Below, piece after piece: positions 1-13,300 of a stretch of 64,000 nucleotides of DNA (the first letter of the stretch is position 1; every line of letters starts with the position of its first letter). The translations under genes and the position numbers were made by a program. The stretch lies in assembly GCA_028583605.1 (NCBI GenBank), contig CM053329.1, forward strand, positions 3,286,001-3,350,000. Direction: 5' to 3'. The notes below the pieces were generated by a model. It had not been told where the DNA came from. It made no database searches and was given only the letters and a program-made list of their open reading frames with translations. Origin of the DNA: Dastarcus helophoroides (lineage: Eukaryota > Arthropoda > Insecta > Coleoptera > Bothrideridae).

Positions 1-2450
1 CACTGGAATCTGCTGATCGCGATGTGATTTGGCTGAAAATCCGTTCCAAAAGCGAAGTAATATTCATTTGTTCACTTTATTTGTCTCCAAATGATCTCTC
101 ATATAGAAGACTCTTCTCTTATCTCTCCGTAAACTTCGATCACCTACAGACGAATTATTCAAACGCTGAGGTTGTCTTTTTCGGTGACTTTAACGTACAC
201 AACGTCCCCTGGTTAAAGTTTTCTTCCCGGAACTGACGACGCGAGAAGAGTGGCAGAGGCTTTCGCCATCACTTGTGGATTGTCGCAATTAGTTGAGAAA
301 CCCACAAGAATTCCTGATGTAGATACCCATCAACCTAATCCACTCGAACTTTTCCTTACAAATTCACCAAATTCGTATAAAATCTCTGTGACATCACCGC
401 TTGGAAATTCGAATCACAAGCTGGTAGCAGCCTCTCGTTTGCTTCATATACTACCTTCTCAAAAGCAGTCCCGTAGGTTTTGGCACTTTAACCCTGCAAA
501 CTGGAAAAAATTAAGAGACTTCTTTGTATGTTTCCCATGGCAGGAAGTCTGCTTTAACTCAGACAAGCCTTCCTTAGTCGCCGAATCCATCACGGAAACT
601 ATCCTGATTGGTATGAAATGCTCAGTTCACTAAAAAATGTGCTTTTGCTGTCTCCTGCAACAATGGTGCATATCGTGGTTGGCGAAATAATCCCTCAGTC
701 GAGACTCGGGCCATATTTGTAGATGCATGAAATTCTTGTAAACAGGTTATTGGCGAGGCAAAAGTTGATTTCGATCGTAAAATGCGCCAGATTATTATTA
801 ACTGTCTCAACGGTTTCACGTCCTTTTGGGGATTTTTAAAGTCTATTGGAAAGAATTTTACATATTTAAATTTTTCACCTTTACTCAATGAAAATAGCAA
901 AATTGCTATTACCTCCAAGAAAAAGGCTAATTCTCAAAACACAGAACCTTCTATTGTTCCTAAGGTTGGAACTTCGATGCTTAAATTAGTAATAATCCAA
1001 CGCACAATCAGGAAGATTCTCCTTGAGCTCGACACTTCGAAAGCTTCTGGCCTTGATGGTATTCCCGCTATTGCTCTTAGGAAGTGCGCCATAGAGTTGA
1101 CTCCTGTCCTAAGCAAATTTTTTACACTCTCCTATAACAAGTGTGTATTCCCTAATATCTGGAAATCTGCTAGGGTGCGGCCTGTACCTAACAAGGAAAA
1201 AAGGAACCTGACTAACAACTAACTCCGATACATCTTTGTTACCCGTTATATCTAAAGTGATGGAAAAGGTTATCAGCATCGAGATTCTCAAATATCTAAA
1301 GGAAAATAGAATCGTCTCGGGCAGGCCATACGGTTTTAGACAACAATGTTCCACTGGCGATTTACTGGCCTATGTTGCTCATATCTGTAACTCAGCTATG
1401 GAAAAGCATGGTGAGGCTAGGATTGTGGCATTGGAAATCTCAAAGGTCTTCGACAGAGTCTGGCACTGATCTCCTCTCGCCAAATTAACGTCTTATGGTC
1501 TTTCTTCTGGACTTTGCCATTTGATATCCAATTTGCTCGCTGACAGATCTTTTCAGGTCGTCGTCGATGGCATCTCATCTGAGACATTTGCGATTAACGC
1601 AGGGGTGCCTCAGGGATATGTTTTGTCTCCTACTTTATTTGTGTTACACATAAACGATCTCTTAGCTTTAACTTCCAATCCTATATACAGCTACGCAGAT
1701 GATAGTAACCTTGTGTGATTTATTTTTTTCGGCGAAACCATTATCTATCTCTGCTTCAGATCGACTAAAGAAACAGAAAATACAGACGATTAATCGGGAC
1801 CTGAAAATCATTCTGGAATGGGGTAAGAACAATTTGATCGACTTCAACCCTTCAAAAACTCAGGCCGCGGTTTTCTCTAAGAAAACATCAAGGGATAATG
1901 CAAAAACATACTAATGGACGGTAAAATCTTTTCGATGGGATCTAATCCTAGGAGTGAATGCGAGCACTAGAAAGCTAGGCTTTCTTTTTAGCGCTAAAAA
2001 GTACTTCACATCTCATCAGCTACTAACACTATACAAAAATCAAGTTAGGCCAACACTAGAATACTCTTCTCATGTTTAAAATTCATCCCCAAAATGCATT
2101 TTAGCTCTCTTGGATTCAATTTAAAGAAAAGTGATTCGCCTAATTGATGACGAGAGTTTGACCGATTCTCTCGAAACACTAGAGCACAGGCGTATGGTTG
2201 GTGACTTGTCTTTTTTCTACAAGTACTGTCATGGAAGATGCTCGCAGGAACCAATAGGATTGATACCCCCAAAGGCAAGATTCTTGAGGCGTACTAGACA
2301 GTCGGAGACAGCAAATTCTTGTGCGGTCCAGCTTGACACAGTGAGGACTTCTGTCTACGGACTCTTTTTTCTATAGAACTTCCAAGTTATGGAACTTGTT
2401 ACCGAAAGGAATTTTCCACAAAAATTACAACCTATCCTTGTTTAAGAAGG
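1..2450 (+). mobile_element. Degenerate jockey-like non-LTR retrotransposon (LINE), 5' end outside window
   Basis: Reading-frame pieces in order give an apurinic endonuclease then a reverse transcriptase. At 24-236 there is an endonuclease stretch with the GDFNVHN motif. At 250-633 the same domain continues in another frame and ends with an SPLGNSNHKLV motif, matching the usual SPLGSSDH. RT pieces lie at about 782-1222 (KASGLDGIP), 1236-1469 (GFRQQCST; motif A-like region decayed to LEISKVFDRVWH), 1521-1718 (GVPQG and YADD) and 1699-1914. At least four frameshifts or stops separate the pieces, so the copy is dead. The YADD box survives. Arrangement and motifs fit the jockey/CR1 group; the exact clade is inference. 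Confidence 0.85.
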
Positions 2451-2885
2451 CATTCAGCAATGTAATCTTTACTCAACTATTTTAGTTAACCATTAAACCA
2501 ATCAGAATATTAAATCAAATCAAAACATCTATCCTTTTTTCCACATCCTACTCGCAGTGCTTTGAAAGCATAATTACTATCATGGAAGATGCTCGCAGAA
2601 ACTAATACGATTGATCCCCCCAAGAGCAAGATGCTTGAGGCATACTAGAAAGTCGGAGACATCCAATTCCTGTGCGGTCCAGCTTGACACAGTGAGGACT
2701 TCTGTCTATGGAGACTCTTCTTTCTATATAGCTTTCAGGTTATGGAACTTGTTACCGAAAGGAATTTGCCCCAAAAATTACAACCTATCCTTGTTTAAGA
2801 AGGCGGTTCATCGCCATATATCCTTGTTTCCGTATTTTGCTCGCAGTGTTTTGAAAGCATAATAGGGTTATCCTTTGCGAGCGGA
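2451..2885 (+). repeat. Partial tandem duplication of the jockey-like 3' end
   Basis: The segment 2579-2880 repeats the sequence found at about 2229-2450 (shared words such as GTGCGGTCCAGCTTGACACA and TTACAACCTATCCTTGTTTA). The second copy keeps a longer frame (2611-2862) ending in HRHISLFPYFARSVLKA. The first copy carries about 75 bp of extra sequence before rejoining the end motif CTCGCAGTG. This looks like a local duplication or a second truncated insertion directly behind the first. Confidence 0.75.
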
Positions 2886-2984
2886 TTAAACTTAAAAAAA
2901 ATAACAAAATCGTGTAATAAGAGACTCTACTACACACTACCATACTTATTCCCTTATATTTCCCTTTTATTTATTGTTTCTTTT

Positions 2985-3110
2985 CTTTGTTACTGAAGAA
3001 GCCCCCTACGATGGTGGGCAAAACGTCGAACACTTTTAGTAGTTCTTTGACACGGTCCAATCCCGGAAGAAGTATACCCTGATTGAACAAATAGCCTTTG
3101 GAAATGCAAT
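2985..3110 (+). repeat. Dispersed tail repeat shared with the Penelope-like fragment at 54.8 kb
   Basis: The stretch from CTGAAGAAGCCCCCTACGAT through GGAAGAAGTATACCCTG is nearly identical to 54771-54862, which lies downstream of a GIY-YIG coding fragment. Here no coding part is present, so this is an isolated terminal piece of the same family. It contains CTGAAGA, a GCCC/GGGC stem and an AAAAC (GAAAC in the other copy), resembling a hammerhead core. Confidence 0.6.
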
Positions 3111-3210
3111 AAATCAAACATCAGAGCATACGGGCATCTGTCAATAATTAAACTAATGATCGACAAACACTTTTTGTTGCCATTTGACTTTGAAAAATTT
3201 TTACGCAAAC

Positions 3211-4144
3211 TACATCTTATTTATTAGTTTATGGGGAATTTCAAGGGAAACCTAAACCTAAAACCCGAGCATGTTATTCCAAGCCTAAAAATATTTCATA
3301 GAATTGTTTCCAAAGGGTGTTTTATTAAATCGAAATTATTACGAATTGTTTATAATCCTTTTTTGCAATAAATTTACTTATTACTTTTTAACGGGAAAAG
3401 ATGGCAATTTTTTTCTCGCAAATTTTTTTTAGAAAAATTAGCTCTTAGATGTATAAAAATAAAGGTATGTTTATAGAGAAAAAAATTTAATGATGTCATT
3501 ATTTCGGTTTCCAAATATGGAAAAATATACAGATTTGGTTTAAAATGGACCTTACTCAGTCGCATTTTCTATTTTTTGTATCGTTTTTCCTTTTCTCGCA
3601 GTAGAGCCGAGACATCGAGTTTCACTCACCCTGTACATTAGACAGTAAGGCTGCTTTCTTTCTTTATTTGACGGTTTCAGATGCAAAATATAAATAACAT
3701 TTAATTTTGGATATAATTTATTTAATGTCGGTAATAAGTAACATGTTTAACTAGGTTCATCTTTAACAAGTTAATCAAAAAGTGGCTTTAACTGGATTTC
3801 ATATACCACTGCTTACTTTTCTTGTTCCTAAAGAAAAAACAAATAAATTAACATTAATTACGCAAGTGAGTGGGTAAATATCTTACCAACGTCCTAGTTC
3901 TAGTCCAGTAAAATATCAATACATGCATGTGCATTTAATTTTTAAGGAAAAGCATTATTACTTTCTACCAAGGCTCTAATATTGACGTAAAAATTGAAAA
4001 CAAGCAAGAAAAAATGTCGGATTACTTATATTGTAATGCATAGCAAAAACTACAGTAGTTGGTTAAATAACATTAAGTATAATGTGTTAAAATATTTACA
4101 ACGATGCGAAATATGTACATTGCAAAAAGATATTGCTACTCTAC
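3211..4144. other. Intergenic AT-rich DNA, no recognised feature
   Basis: This stretch lies just downstream of the aminopeptidase stop codon on its minus strand. It is AT-rich with no credible coding frame. AATAAA-like words complementary to the minus strand are common but I cannot assign a polyadenylation site. Confidence 0.5.
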
Positions 4145-4351
4145 TTAAAGTCTACACAGAGATAAGAAGAGTAAAAATAGGGTCACCATGCTGCATCCTA
4201 ATCTACCTGCAGAATTGGAGTTCAGATAGGCCGTTAATTCTTCTGAATATTGCTGGTACCATTCTAAATTTGTTTCAGCAATTTTAATACTATCAGCTGC
4301 GTCCTTTTTGATGGCTTCGTCTTTTATACCTGTTTGTACAAAGTCTGAAAG
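4145..4351 (-). CDS. Aminopeptidase coding exon 13 (C-terminus with GPI signal, stop)
   Basis: Encodes LSDFVQTGIKDEAIKK, ETNLEWYQQYSEEL, then a spacer of small residues NSNSAG and a hydrophobic run MVTLFLLFLSLCRL before TAA (4147-4145). A short hydrophobic C-terminal tail after Ser/Asn/Ala/Gly fits GPI attachment, as in insect midgut aminopeptidases. No charged cytoplasmic tail follows. Confidence 0.9.
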   Translation of the reverse strand, partial: LSDFVQTGIKDEAIKKDAADSIKIAETNLEWYQQYSEELTAYLNSNSAGRLGCSMVTLFLLFLSLCRL

Positions 4352-7300
4352 CTAAAATAGCAATTGTCATTATCATTATTATTTAAATATCTTCTTTTTG
4401 TGTTACCTTTTCAATTTGTGCCTTGGTTGTAAATGCTTTCGCCATACTTGATATAAGTCCAGTTATTGTTTCAAATTTTTCGTGTTGGAAACTAAAATTA
4501 TATCTGTGTTTATTCATGTTATCCCTGGTATGTAAGTCATACTTACTAAGTGGCAATCTTGTTGTAGTTGTTAACAAAGAATTCGAGAACAATGTCCACG
4601 CCATGAGGATTACCATCTATTACAGCAGTAAATACATAGTCAGCATCTTGTAGTCTAATCCCAGAGTCTTTTGTTATCGAATAATTGAGATATCTGTCAA
4701 CAAAACTATGTTTGTAAAGAATATAGACTACACTAAAAAGGAAAATCTGGTTGCCGCTAATAAAAAGCAACGCAAACATGGGTTAAGATATTTTGCATTT
4801 GGATTATAAATAAAGATCTTAGATTCTAGAAAATGACATTTTATCACTTTCTTCTAAATAAATCAGACCCGTATTTAATTGTTTTCTAAACAGCCTGCTG
4901 ATGGGTATAGAATTCGGATACTAATAACGAAGTTACCCAAGTGATTCCATGTCTAGTGGACCCTATATGACGGTGTAAACGTACCTTTGAAGCAGGGTTT
5001 CTTTTTTTGTGCATCCCAGCGTTTTGATGTACATAGACTTTTCTGATGCTACTTTGGTTTCCAAAAACCTTTCCCATAGGAATTGCCAGTCCAAATCGTC
5101 ATTACTTTGTCGTAAAGCGGAACAAAATATTATGCTTTTAAGATTTCTACTGGGCCTAAAATTACATGGATAGATAAGTAATTGAGATGTTCTTGCAAAT
5201 ATACATTTTAGCAAATACATAATACTTAAAACAAAATAACCTAATAAAAAACAGCTGTTACTAAATAATCGTCAATTTTAGTCGACTAATATAACTATGT
5301 TACTTCACAAATAAAACTGAAAAAAATCATCTTTAATAATTTAATTAATAAAAAAATTTAATAATTGGAAATAAGGGCTATATTTTTTAGTAACCTGAAA
5401 AGCTTACAATTAAGAAATAAATACAATTTTATGTTTTTAAATTTAAATGTACTCGCAAAGGGCAACCCCATTATGCCTTTAGACGTTACCACCGAAATAG
5501 GTGGTGTTGCTTTATAGCACCGCGAGTAGGATGCGGAAACAAGGATAGATGGCAATGAACCTTCTTAAAAAAGATAGGTTGTAATTTTTGTGGAAAGGCC
5601 CGTTTGGTAACGAATTAGTTTTCTTTAAAATATAACGTTAGTTAAAAGTTTATTTCATCACGGCATTTCTTGAGTTGTAAATCCGACTTATCTATGTTAT
5701 TAACTTTTAACATTAGCTCCTATATCGCCATTTAATATTATCAACACAATACTCTGTTCTTTTTAATTTCTTAGTTATATAAGGCATCAGGGTTTAATCT
5801 TAGGGAGAGCCCCTACCAAAGTAGCATGGCGTATGTGGCGCGTAACGTGGCAGGTGCAAGTGCATGAATTAAACTCATCTACGGCAATATAGCAATGCAC
5901 ACCGAAATGATCTAGCAAGTAGCGTGCCACTTCCGTTGCAGTAAAAATGGAGTCTTCTACTTTTTGCAACATGCCACTTATGTGCAGTAAGGAGTAGGAC
6001 TTCCATTATATAGTTTTTTGAATATTTTTACACGATGCATTATAGATTTTGGTCTCCAAATTCAATATATATATTTTATTTGATGATGGCAAAGTATTTC
6101 CAGGTCATCTGTAGAGATGAACCATACATAAATAGCGATATTACTGAATTCTCACTTTTTTTCTAAAAATTTTGTCATTAATTTATTTTGTTTAGTGATA
6201 AGTATGCTTGGTAGTATTACTAATTTCTTTTTGTCATTATCATATTTACACGCCCTACTACTTAAAAAAAAGCAAACTACATAAATATTACTTTTATGCT
6301 GTTGCGCTAATCTTATACTCTGGACATATAACGTAACAAGTTCTTGACAGAATTTTCGTTAAATTCGATAATCATAAAATTGGGTATATTGTCTACAAGA
6401 AAAATAAATTTGGTTTAATAATATTATTCAAACAAGGGAAAACTTATTAGGCCACTACAAAACTTTTGAAAAATCATAAGTTACAGCAGATTTTAGGAAA
6501 TGCTTTTTTTCACATTTTACCCAAAAACAAAACAGTATACAATTTTTCATATTACTTTGCCCCTTTTAATCATTTTTCTATCTCTAATTATTATCATTCC
6601 ATTAACATTTCAAAGTATTTATTCGTAAACTGAACAAACAATTTTATTCTTCTGAAAATTTGCTTAATAACAATTACAAATGCTTCTTTGGATCCAGTAA
6701 AAGGATTGCAATTTTTCTGGGTATAAATCCAATTTTTTAAACACCACCAAATTTTTGTTTTTCTTTTTTCTTTAAAAAGGCTGTAATCCATATCGACGTG
6801 TCCGGCGGTTTTTATTAGTATTAATTAAATTGATTATGCTATAGGGTCTCCATACCTCAAATATGTTAAAGGTGACACTTTATTATTTACTGACCTGACT
6901 GCTACTTGGTGATTGCTACTTTAGTATACGTTCAAAATAAATCTGTGCTAGATCACTTCCACGTCATTGTCGGGTCATATGCCACTCTACTTTGATGGGC
7001 GCTTTCCCTTAGGATAGCCTAAATTATGTTCGCAGCTTGCATTTTCGTGCAGCGCTAGACTGCATTATGGTTTTTGTATAAAATTTGATGGATTTTTTTG
7101 CAACTTTATGCATAATTTTAACAACATTCTTCGTAGATGCCTACGTTGCCTTATCCGTCGAATTTTAACTTTATATGCACATCTGGGCCATTCTAAGATT
7201 GTCTTGCGTTACGAATTTACAGTGATACACCAGGGTTACTACCATAAATTCAATGAATATTAGCGGAGTGTAATAATAAATATATTGACAGAAATTTTTT

Positions 7301-10300
7301 GAATATACTGATAGTCCACGAGAAATAGACTTTTGTTACAAAATAAGTTTTTACAACCTTTTTTAGAAATATTTTGATTTAGGCTCAACAAATAAGTACA
7401 GAAAGTTCTCCACCTAGATCATGTGCGGATCAGCTGTTATACTGATTTAAATATGATAAATTTTGTTTTTTTTTGTCATTAGTTTACACAATGTTAGCTT
7501 AACAAAAAATACACGCCAAGATATTACTTTGAGGATAATGAAGATGGATGTGGATGAACTCAGCAACCTAATATCGAGACCAATAAAAACGGGTCACCCG
7601 CAACAAAATCGCAAATTCAACAGAAGAGATAAAGTGCATCTAGGTGAAGAAATTTCTTAAAAAATGCGGTGTGTATCTTTTGAGCGTAGAAATTACAACG
7701 ACTACTCGAAAGCACGCCAATCGTGAGTCTTTTTCTCAGTAACGTTTAAATTACAAAAAAAAAACAAATAAAATAAAATAATGTAATAATTTTTATAGGA
7801 AATATATTTTTTTGTACACTAAAATTGTGTAGAAGCTATTATTAAAAAAATAAAACTTTTCATCGTTAAACCAATATGGCGGCCGTTCCGCATATCATCT
7901 TGCCGGCGAACTTTGTATATTTATTTGTTAAGCCTAAATGAACGTATTTCTAAAATAATAATTTGGTATGTACTTTTTATCTTTTCTGACTATGAAGCCT
8001 AATTCAGCTTTGTAAAGCGTTATCTACCATGAACAGTTATTTTGAATTGTACATTTTGCCTTAAACATTTCGAAATTCATAACGCTAATATTTCAGAAAC
8101 GATATTATTACAAATTCAATAAGTTTTCTGCTACAGCTCTTATGATCAAAAAATATACGGAAGTGTCACATTTAATTTGATTTCAAATCTCTGCAATAAT
8201 ATTCCAGAAGTATGAAATAACTTTCCAGGTAAATATGCGACTTTGTAGTATATATTATAGTAAATATTTTATTCAAAAATTAATTTCGACGGTTTGCCTT
8301 AAAGACGTCGAATTTTATAAAACTAATATTTCAGAAACTTTATTAATAAGAAATCTAGCTAAAATATTAACAGGAATCCCACAAATTTTCTGCTCTGGTA
8401 ATTAAAAAACAAAATGTACAGAAATCAGTCACATATGACTTGAATTCGAATCGAAACTGATACCGCAAAAGTGCGAAATTCCTTTGTAGGTAAATTTATC
8501 AGACTTGGTAACAATTTGAATGCTAATTTCCTACACGAATATTTAATTTCATGGGTTTCAATAAATTTATTTCAAACTATGGGATCGAATTTAGTCACTT
8601 TTGTATTTTTAATTTTCCTGCATCAGCCTTTTTTACTTTATATAAGTAGCAAATTTGTTTTTATGCTTGTTTTTTCACTAAATTAATAAAACATTATTGA
8701 TCAAAACAAATAAATTGTCTGGCTTTATAAAAGATATTTCTTTATCATCAATATTAATGTTCACGTTCATAAATAATGCAAATTGAATGCTCGATTGTCA
8801 TTGGGTAAAACTTTCAGTTTTTTTTTAATGAATGCTTATTCAGGCGTACATCAGAAGTTGTTTATATACGATGGAATACCATACATTATCAATATTTACT
8901 TACTTCTTTGTGACATCTGTTTTGAATTCCTTAAACTTTTTACTCGCTTCTTCATTACATTCTTTGTGGCCCAATTTGCACAACCAGCTTAATGAATTTA
9001 CCTGATTTAGAGTAAAAATATGCTTTGAATCATCTTCGTTTTTATATGCTACAGATTCGTATAACTTTTCAGAGAGGTCTAATATATGTTTCTGTAAAGG
9101 TAAATTTATAATTCAGACATATCGGACAAACTATCAGCAACTTACAGATATCAAATTATTAAGCTCTGATCCTTCTGCTGATCGACGCAAAATGAAAGAG
9201 AAGGCGTCGAAAGCAGCTTTCCAGGGATAATAGGATATCTCCTTCGATAGGAAAGAGGTGACTTTGAAAGCGGTAGAGTATTTGACCTGACCAGCTCTAG
9301 CTAAATTCATAATGTCGTCCACCACTCCTGCTTTGTTCAATTCATGGATGTTGTTGGAGGAATCGACATTTAGCGCAGAGGCAATTTCACTCCAAAGATC
9401 TTCATCATAGTTGGCTCTATAGTAGGCTAAAATTAAAGTAACTGCTTTATATTTTATTACTTTCTAATCTAGATTTACTTGCAAAAATACTACCCAATTA
9501 AAAGTTCAAAGTTTGGCGCTAATACATATACGTTGTACGTACATATACATAAACTCATAAATATGAACAAGAATTGTGACACTCATATAAAACATTTTGA
9601 GAAATATATATTATCTCATAAATATTTACACTTACCACAAGGAGGTAAACGGGGCGGGAAAAATATCTCCTTTACATTCACGACTTTTTATTAATATATC
9701 ATAGCTAATCGGGGCGCCAACACTCTCGGAAGCAGGTGTGGGTCAGGATAGGTGGAAATTGAAATAATTGCACTAATTAAGAGTAATAATTTATATACTA
9801 GTTTATTTCTCGTTTTTACAGCGAAAATGTCGATATTATTAACTGAAAGTGCAAGTGGAAAAGATTTAATAGCCTACGAAATCTGTACCTTTTCTAAAGG
9901 TAGTCTTAAAAACTGATAAGAGGTGAAGCCGCAAAAGATTAAATTGTAAAGCCAAAATTTATACTCCTGGTCCAGATAATCTAATCACCAAGAAAATTAT
10001 ATTTTTTGATATTTTAGAAGGAAAGTTCAAGAAGATGTTCCTGAAATGCCTTTAAAAATTATTTGTAAAGCGTTAACATATCATTTGCCGTTCAAGCCTA
10101 CAAAACTTTCTTGCTTTGTAGCAGGCACGTAGCCGGGATTTTCGTTCGGGGGGGTCTAACTCCACCCTTTTTTATGTTAGAGACAGAAACTTCTTGGAAA
10201 AGAGCAATATTGCAAAATTTAAAGAAAAAGTTGAGTTGTTAAATCAATAAACGTCTTGGTCTTTTACTTAGTGCTCATTTTTTACTTTTGCTAAAAATTT

Positions 10301-13300
10301 CCAATCTTAACTTCGAAATTTGGACTATAATTCGAGACTCGAGAGTTCGACTTTAGTCTCGATATTTAAATCTTTCAAATTTAGTCTATCTCGATATTTT
10401 TAAAAATTTTTTAGAATTACCCAATATTTTTTTTAAAATAAGTGATTTTTGAACTTTCCAGAGCAGCATAAAATTTCGGATCAAAGACGAATAGGAATAT
10501 TAGATATTAAAGATGAAATAAAAAAATTTCAATAGAAGTTTCAATTTTAGTCTATAATTTTGATTTTTGTCGAAACTTTGAATTTATTTTAGAAAGAAAA
10601 AAGGTGAATCTAAAAATCTTCAGGAAAAGCGGAAAAAAGAAAAGATTTTTATCAAACAAAATCCAGAAGCGTCGAAGTTAGTCAATTTTTTTTAAAACTC
10701 ATAATGTCTCGTTTACCGAAATATTTAGAAAAAATTTAAATATTTCCTGATGAAACAAAAATTTTGGGTTTAAACTAGAAATTTGTTTAAAAAAGTAGAA
10801 ATTTCGTGACTAGGATTAAAATTTAAAAAAAAACAGAATTTTTAGTGCTAAGCGAAAAATTTAGAAAAAAAATAAAAAAAAGATCCTTAGAAAAAATTAA
10901 AATTTTAAACAAAAAAAACGCGAACATTATAAAAAATATTTTGAGCTAAACTGAAAATTTTAAGAAAATCGAAATTTATAAAATCATCTTTTTAGAAATT
11001 TCGATCTTAAAGTCGAAATGGCAAAATAAAAATGTAGATATTTCTAAATTATTTCAAAATATTAAACAAAAATTAAGTCTCAAAAATATTAAAAGTTAAA
11101 ATATTAACTGAAAATTTCGTCTAAATAAAAGGAAAATTAAAAGTCCAAACTTGAATTTAAAAAATATTAAATTTTTCAACTAAAATGAATATTTTGAAAA
11201 TAAGGTCAAAATAGGTATAAATATGTTTATCAAAAAAGTGAAATCTCTGGAAAAGTCGAAATGTCGAACTTAAATTAAAATTTAAAGAAAAGTGGAAAGA
11301 ATTTTACAAAAGAAGTTGATATTTCGAAAATTTCTCAAAATAATCGAAATTTTGAAAAATGTTGGAATGAATAGAAAATTTATGACTCTACACTTAAAAA
11401 ATAGTGCAATTTCCGTTATATTTGCAGCCAATATTTAGTTTGAGTTTTTCGCAAACCTCCAGAATAAATCACGAAAATAATAATATTAATAATTGCAAAT
11501 TTTACAAAATAATCTAGTTTTAAGTAAAATATTTGTGAAAGATATTTCTGGAAGCTTCAAGTTTAAAAAAAAAATAAATATAATCACAAATTACAATCAA
11601 AGTTTAAACACCAAAAGCTCTACAAGAGAGCTAAAATTTTGGAAGTAGATCAATATTTATACACAAAATCAGTTAGAAGTAAAACATTTTGAAAAAAAAC
11701 AGCAGAATTCGGCGAAAAATTGTTTATACCTACTTCGAATTTTTAAAAATAAATTAATGGAATCGATTATGTGCTTATAGAGACCTAGAATGACAAAAAT
11801 AATTAAGAATTTTTAATTTCATCCCGGAATTTTGAAAAAATAATCAAAATTTCTACAAAATACTCTTGAGAAAATATAAGAACATACATGAATTATTTTT
11901 ACGTATTTGTTTCTTTTATTTGATTTTTTTTAAATTTTGTTAATTAGTAGAAATGAAGAATAAAATCTAGTGGCCTCAACATTAGATAAATTTAACAAAT
12001 AAAAACGTGAAACTTACCAAAGAAAAATTTCCTAATATCCATTTTGAGTTTACCAATTTAATTTATCACCGATCAAGAGTCGAGTTGTCAACTAATTCGT
12101 AACTCGTTCCATAATCATGATTTGGCAATTTGGAAATATGAAATATGAGCTAATATAATAAAGAACATTATGTATTGAGTGTAATACCGCTGCCGCACAT
12201 ACGTGACGATTGAAACATGTATTGGGTAGCCTTGAGCTCATTGCCAATTTTTCTTAAAATGCCTACATGGCGATTTTGCTTATCATAAGCTCAAGAGTTG
12301 GCCATTTTGAAAATTCTTTACATGCTTAAATATACAATCAAAGGTTTTTATATTGATATTTCAATTCGTATCATAGTAAATTTTTTGGCGAATATTCATT
12401 TCGTGGGGGGTCCAAGGGGTCCGGATCCCCCCCTGACTACATGCCTACTTTGTAGTAACTTTCGTTACTATAAGCAAAAATTTTTGAAAAATATTGCTTT
12501 TTCTTTAATCCAAATGTAGTTTGTAGATTTAGAAAAGGCAATCCATGCAGCAAATACTGTGTGTGTGGCCCAATGTTAAAATTAGTGGTTGCCGATTTCA
12601 CTTACTCCATTCTTGGTACAGAAAGATTAAATTAATTGTATTAAGTTTAGAATACAAATCGAAAACTAAAGTCAGCAACTGGCTAAAAAATACCTTGGGT
12701 TTAACTTGTCTAAACCCAAATGAATAAGAAGATAGTTTTGTTTTTGATCTCATGTTATATAAACCACAGACTGTTCGTGATAAATACTGTGATTATTGCT
12801 AGACATACATATACATATGTATACAGTACGTCCCACCGGGAATCGCCGCGATTCATATCTGGCAAAGTACTCATCTAAAACATTTGAAAATTTAAAAACT
12901 TAACAAAGACAATATGACAACACAACTGAAATATTCGCAAAGTTGTAGTATTTTCGGTTACACCAACTTCGTTATTTTGATGAAATAAATATCTAGTTTC
13001 TGGAAAAAGATACAAAGAATTTCGTGGGACTTTGCAACTGTCAATTTTTTTATAAAAATCCAATTATCTCAAAAATTATAAATTTTAAGAACAATCTTTG
13101 TTTTTTAAAGTGGCTCTAAAATATTAAATTTAATTTAAAAATGCAAAAATATAGAGGTTGTCTTATTTAAAATAACGAAGTTTGTGTCAACTTCCGCTAT
13201 AATCGGAAGTATTAAAACTTTGCGAATATTTTAGTTGCGTTGGCCTCGTTAACTTTGCTAAGTTGTCAGGTTTTCAAATTTTTTGGATGAGTACTTTCTC

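Noticed and set aside
9000..9006. Splice donor CAG|GTAAAT inside aminopeptidase coding exon 9
   Set aside because: The frame continues through it with conserved residues (WLCKLGHKEC) to a stronger donor at 8903, and no acceptor fits a 14-bp gap.
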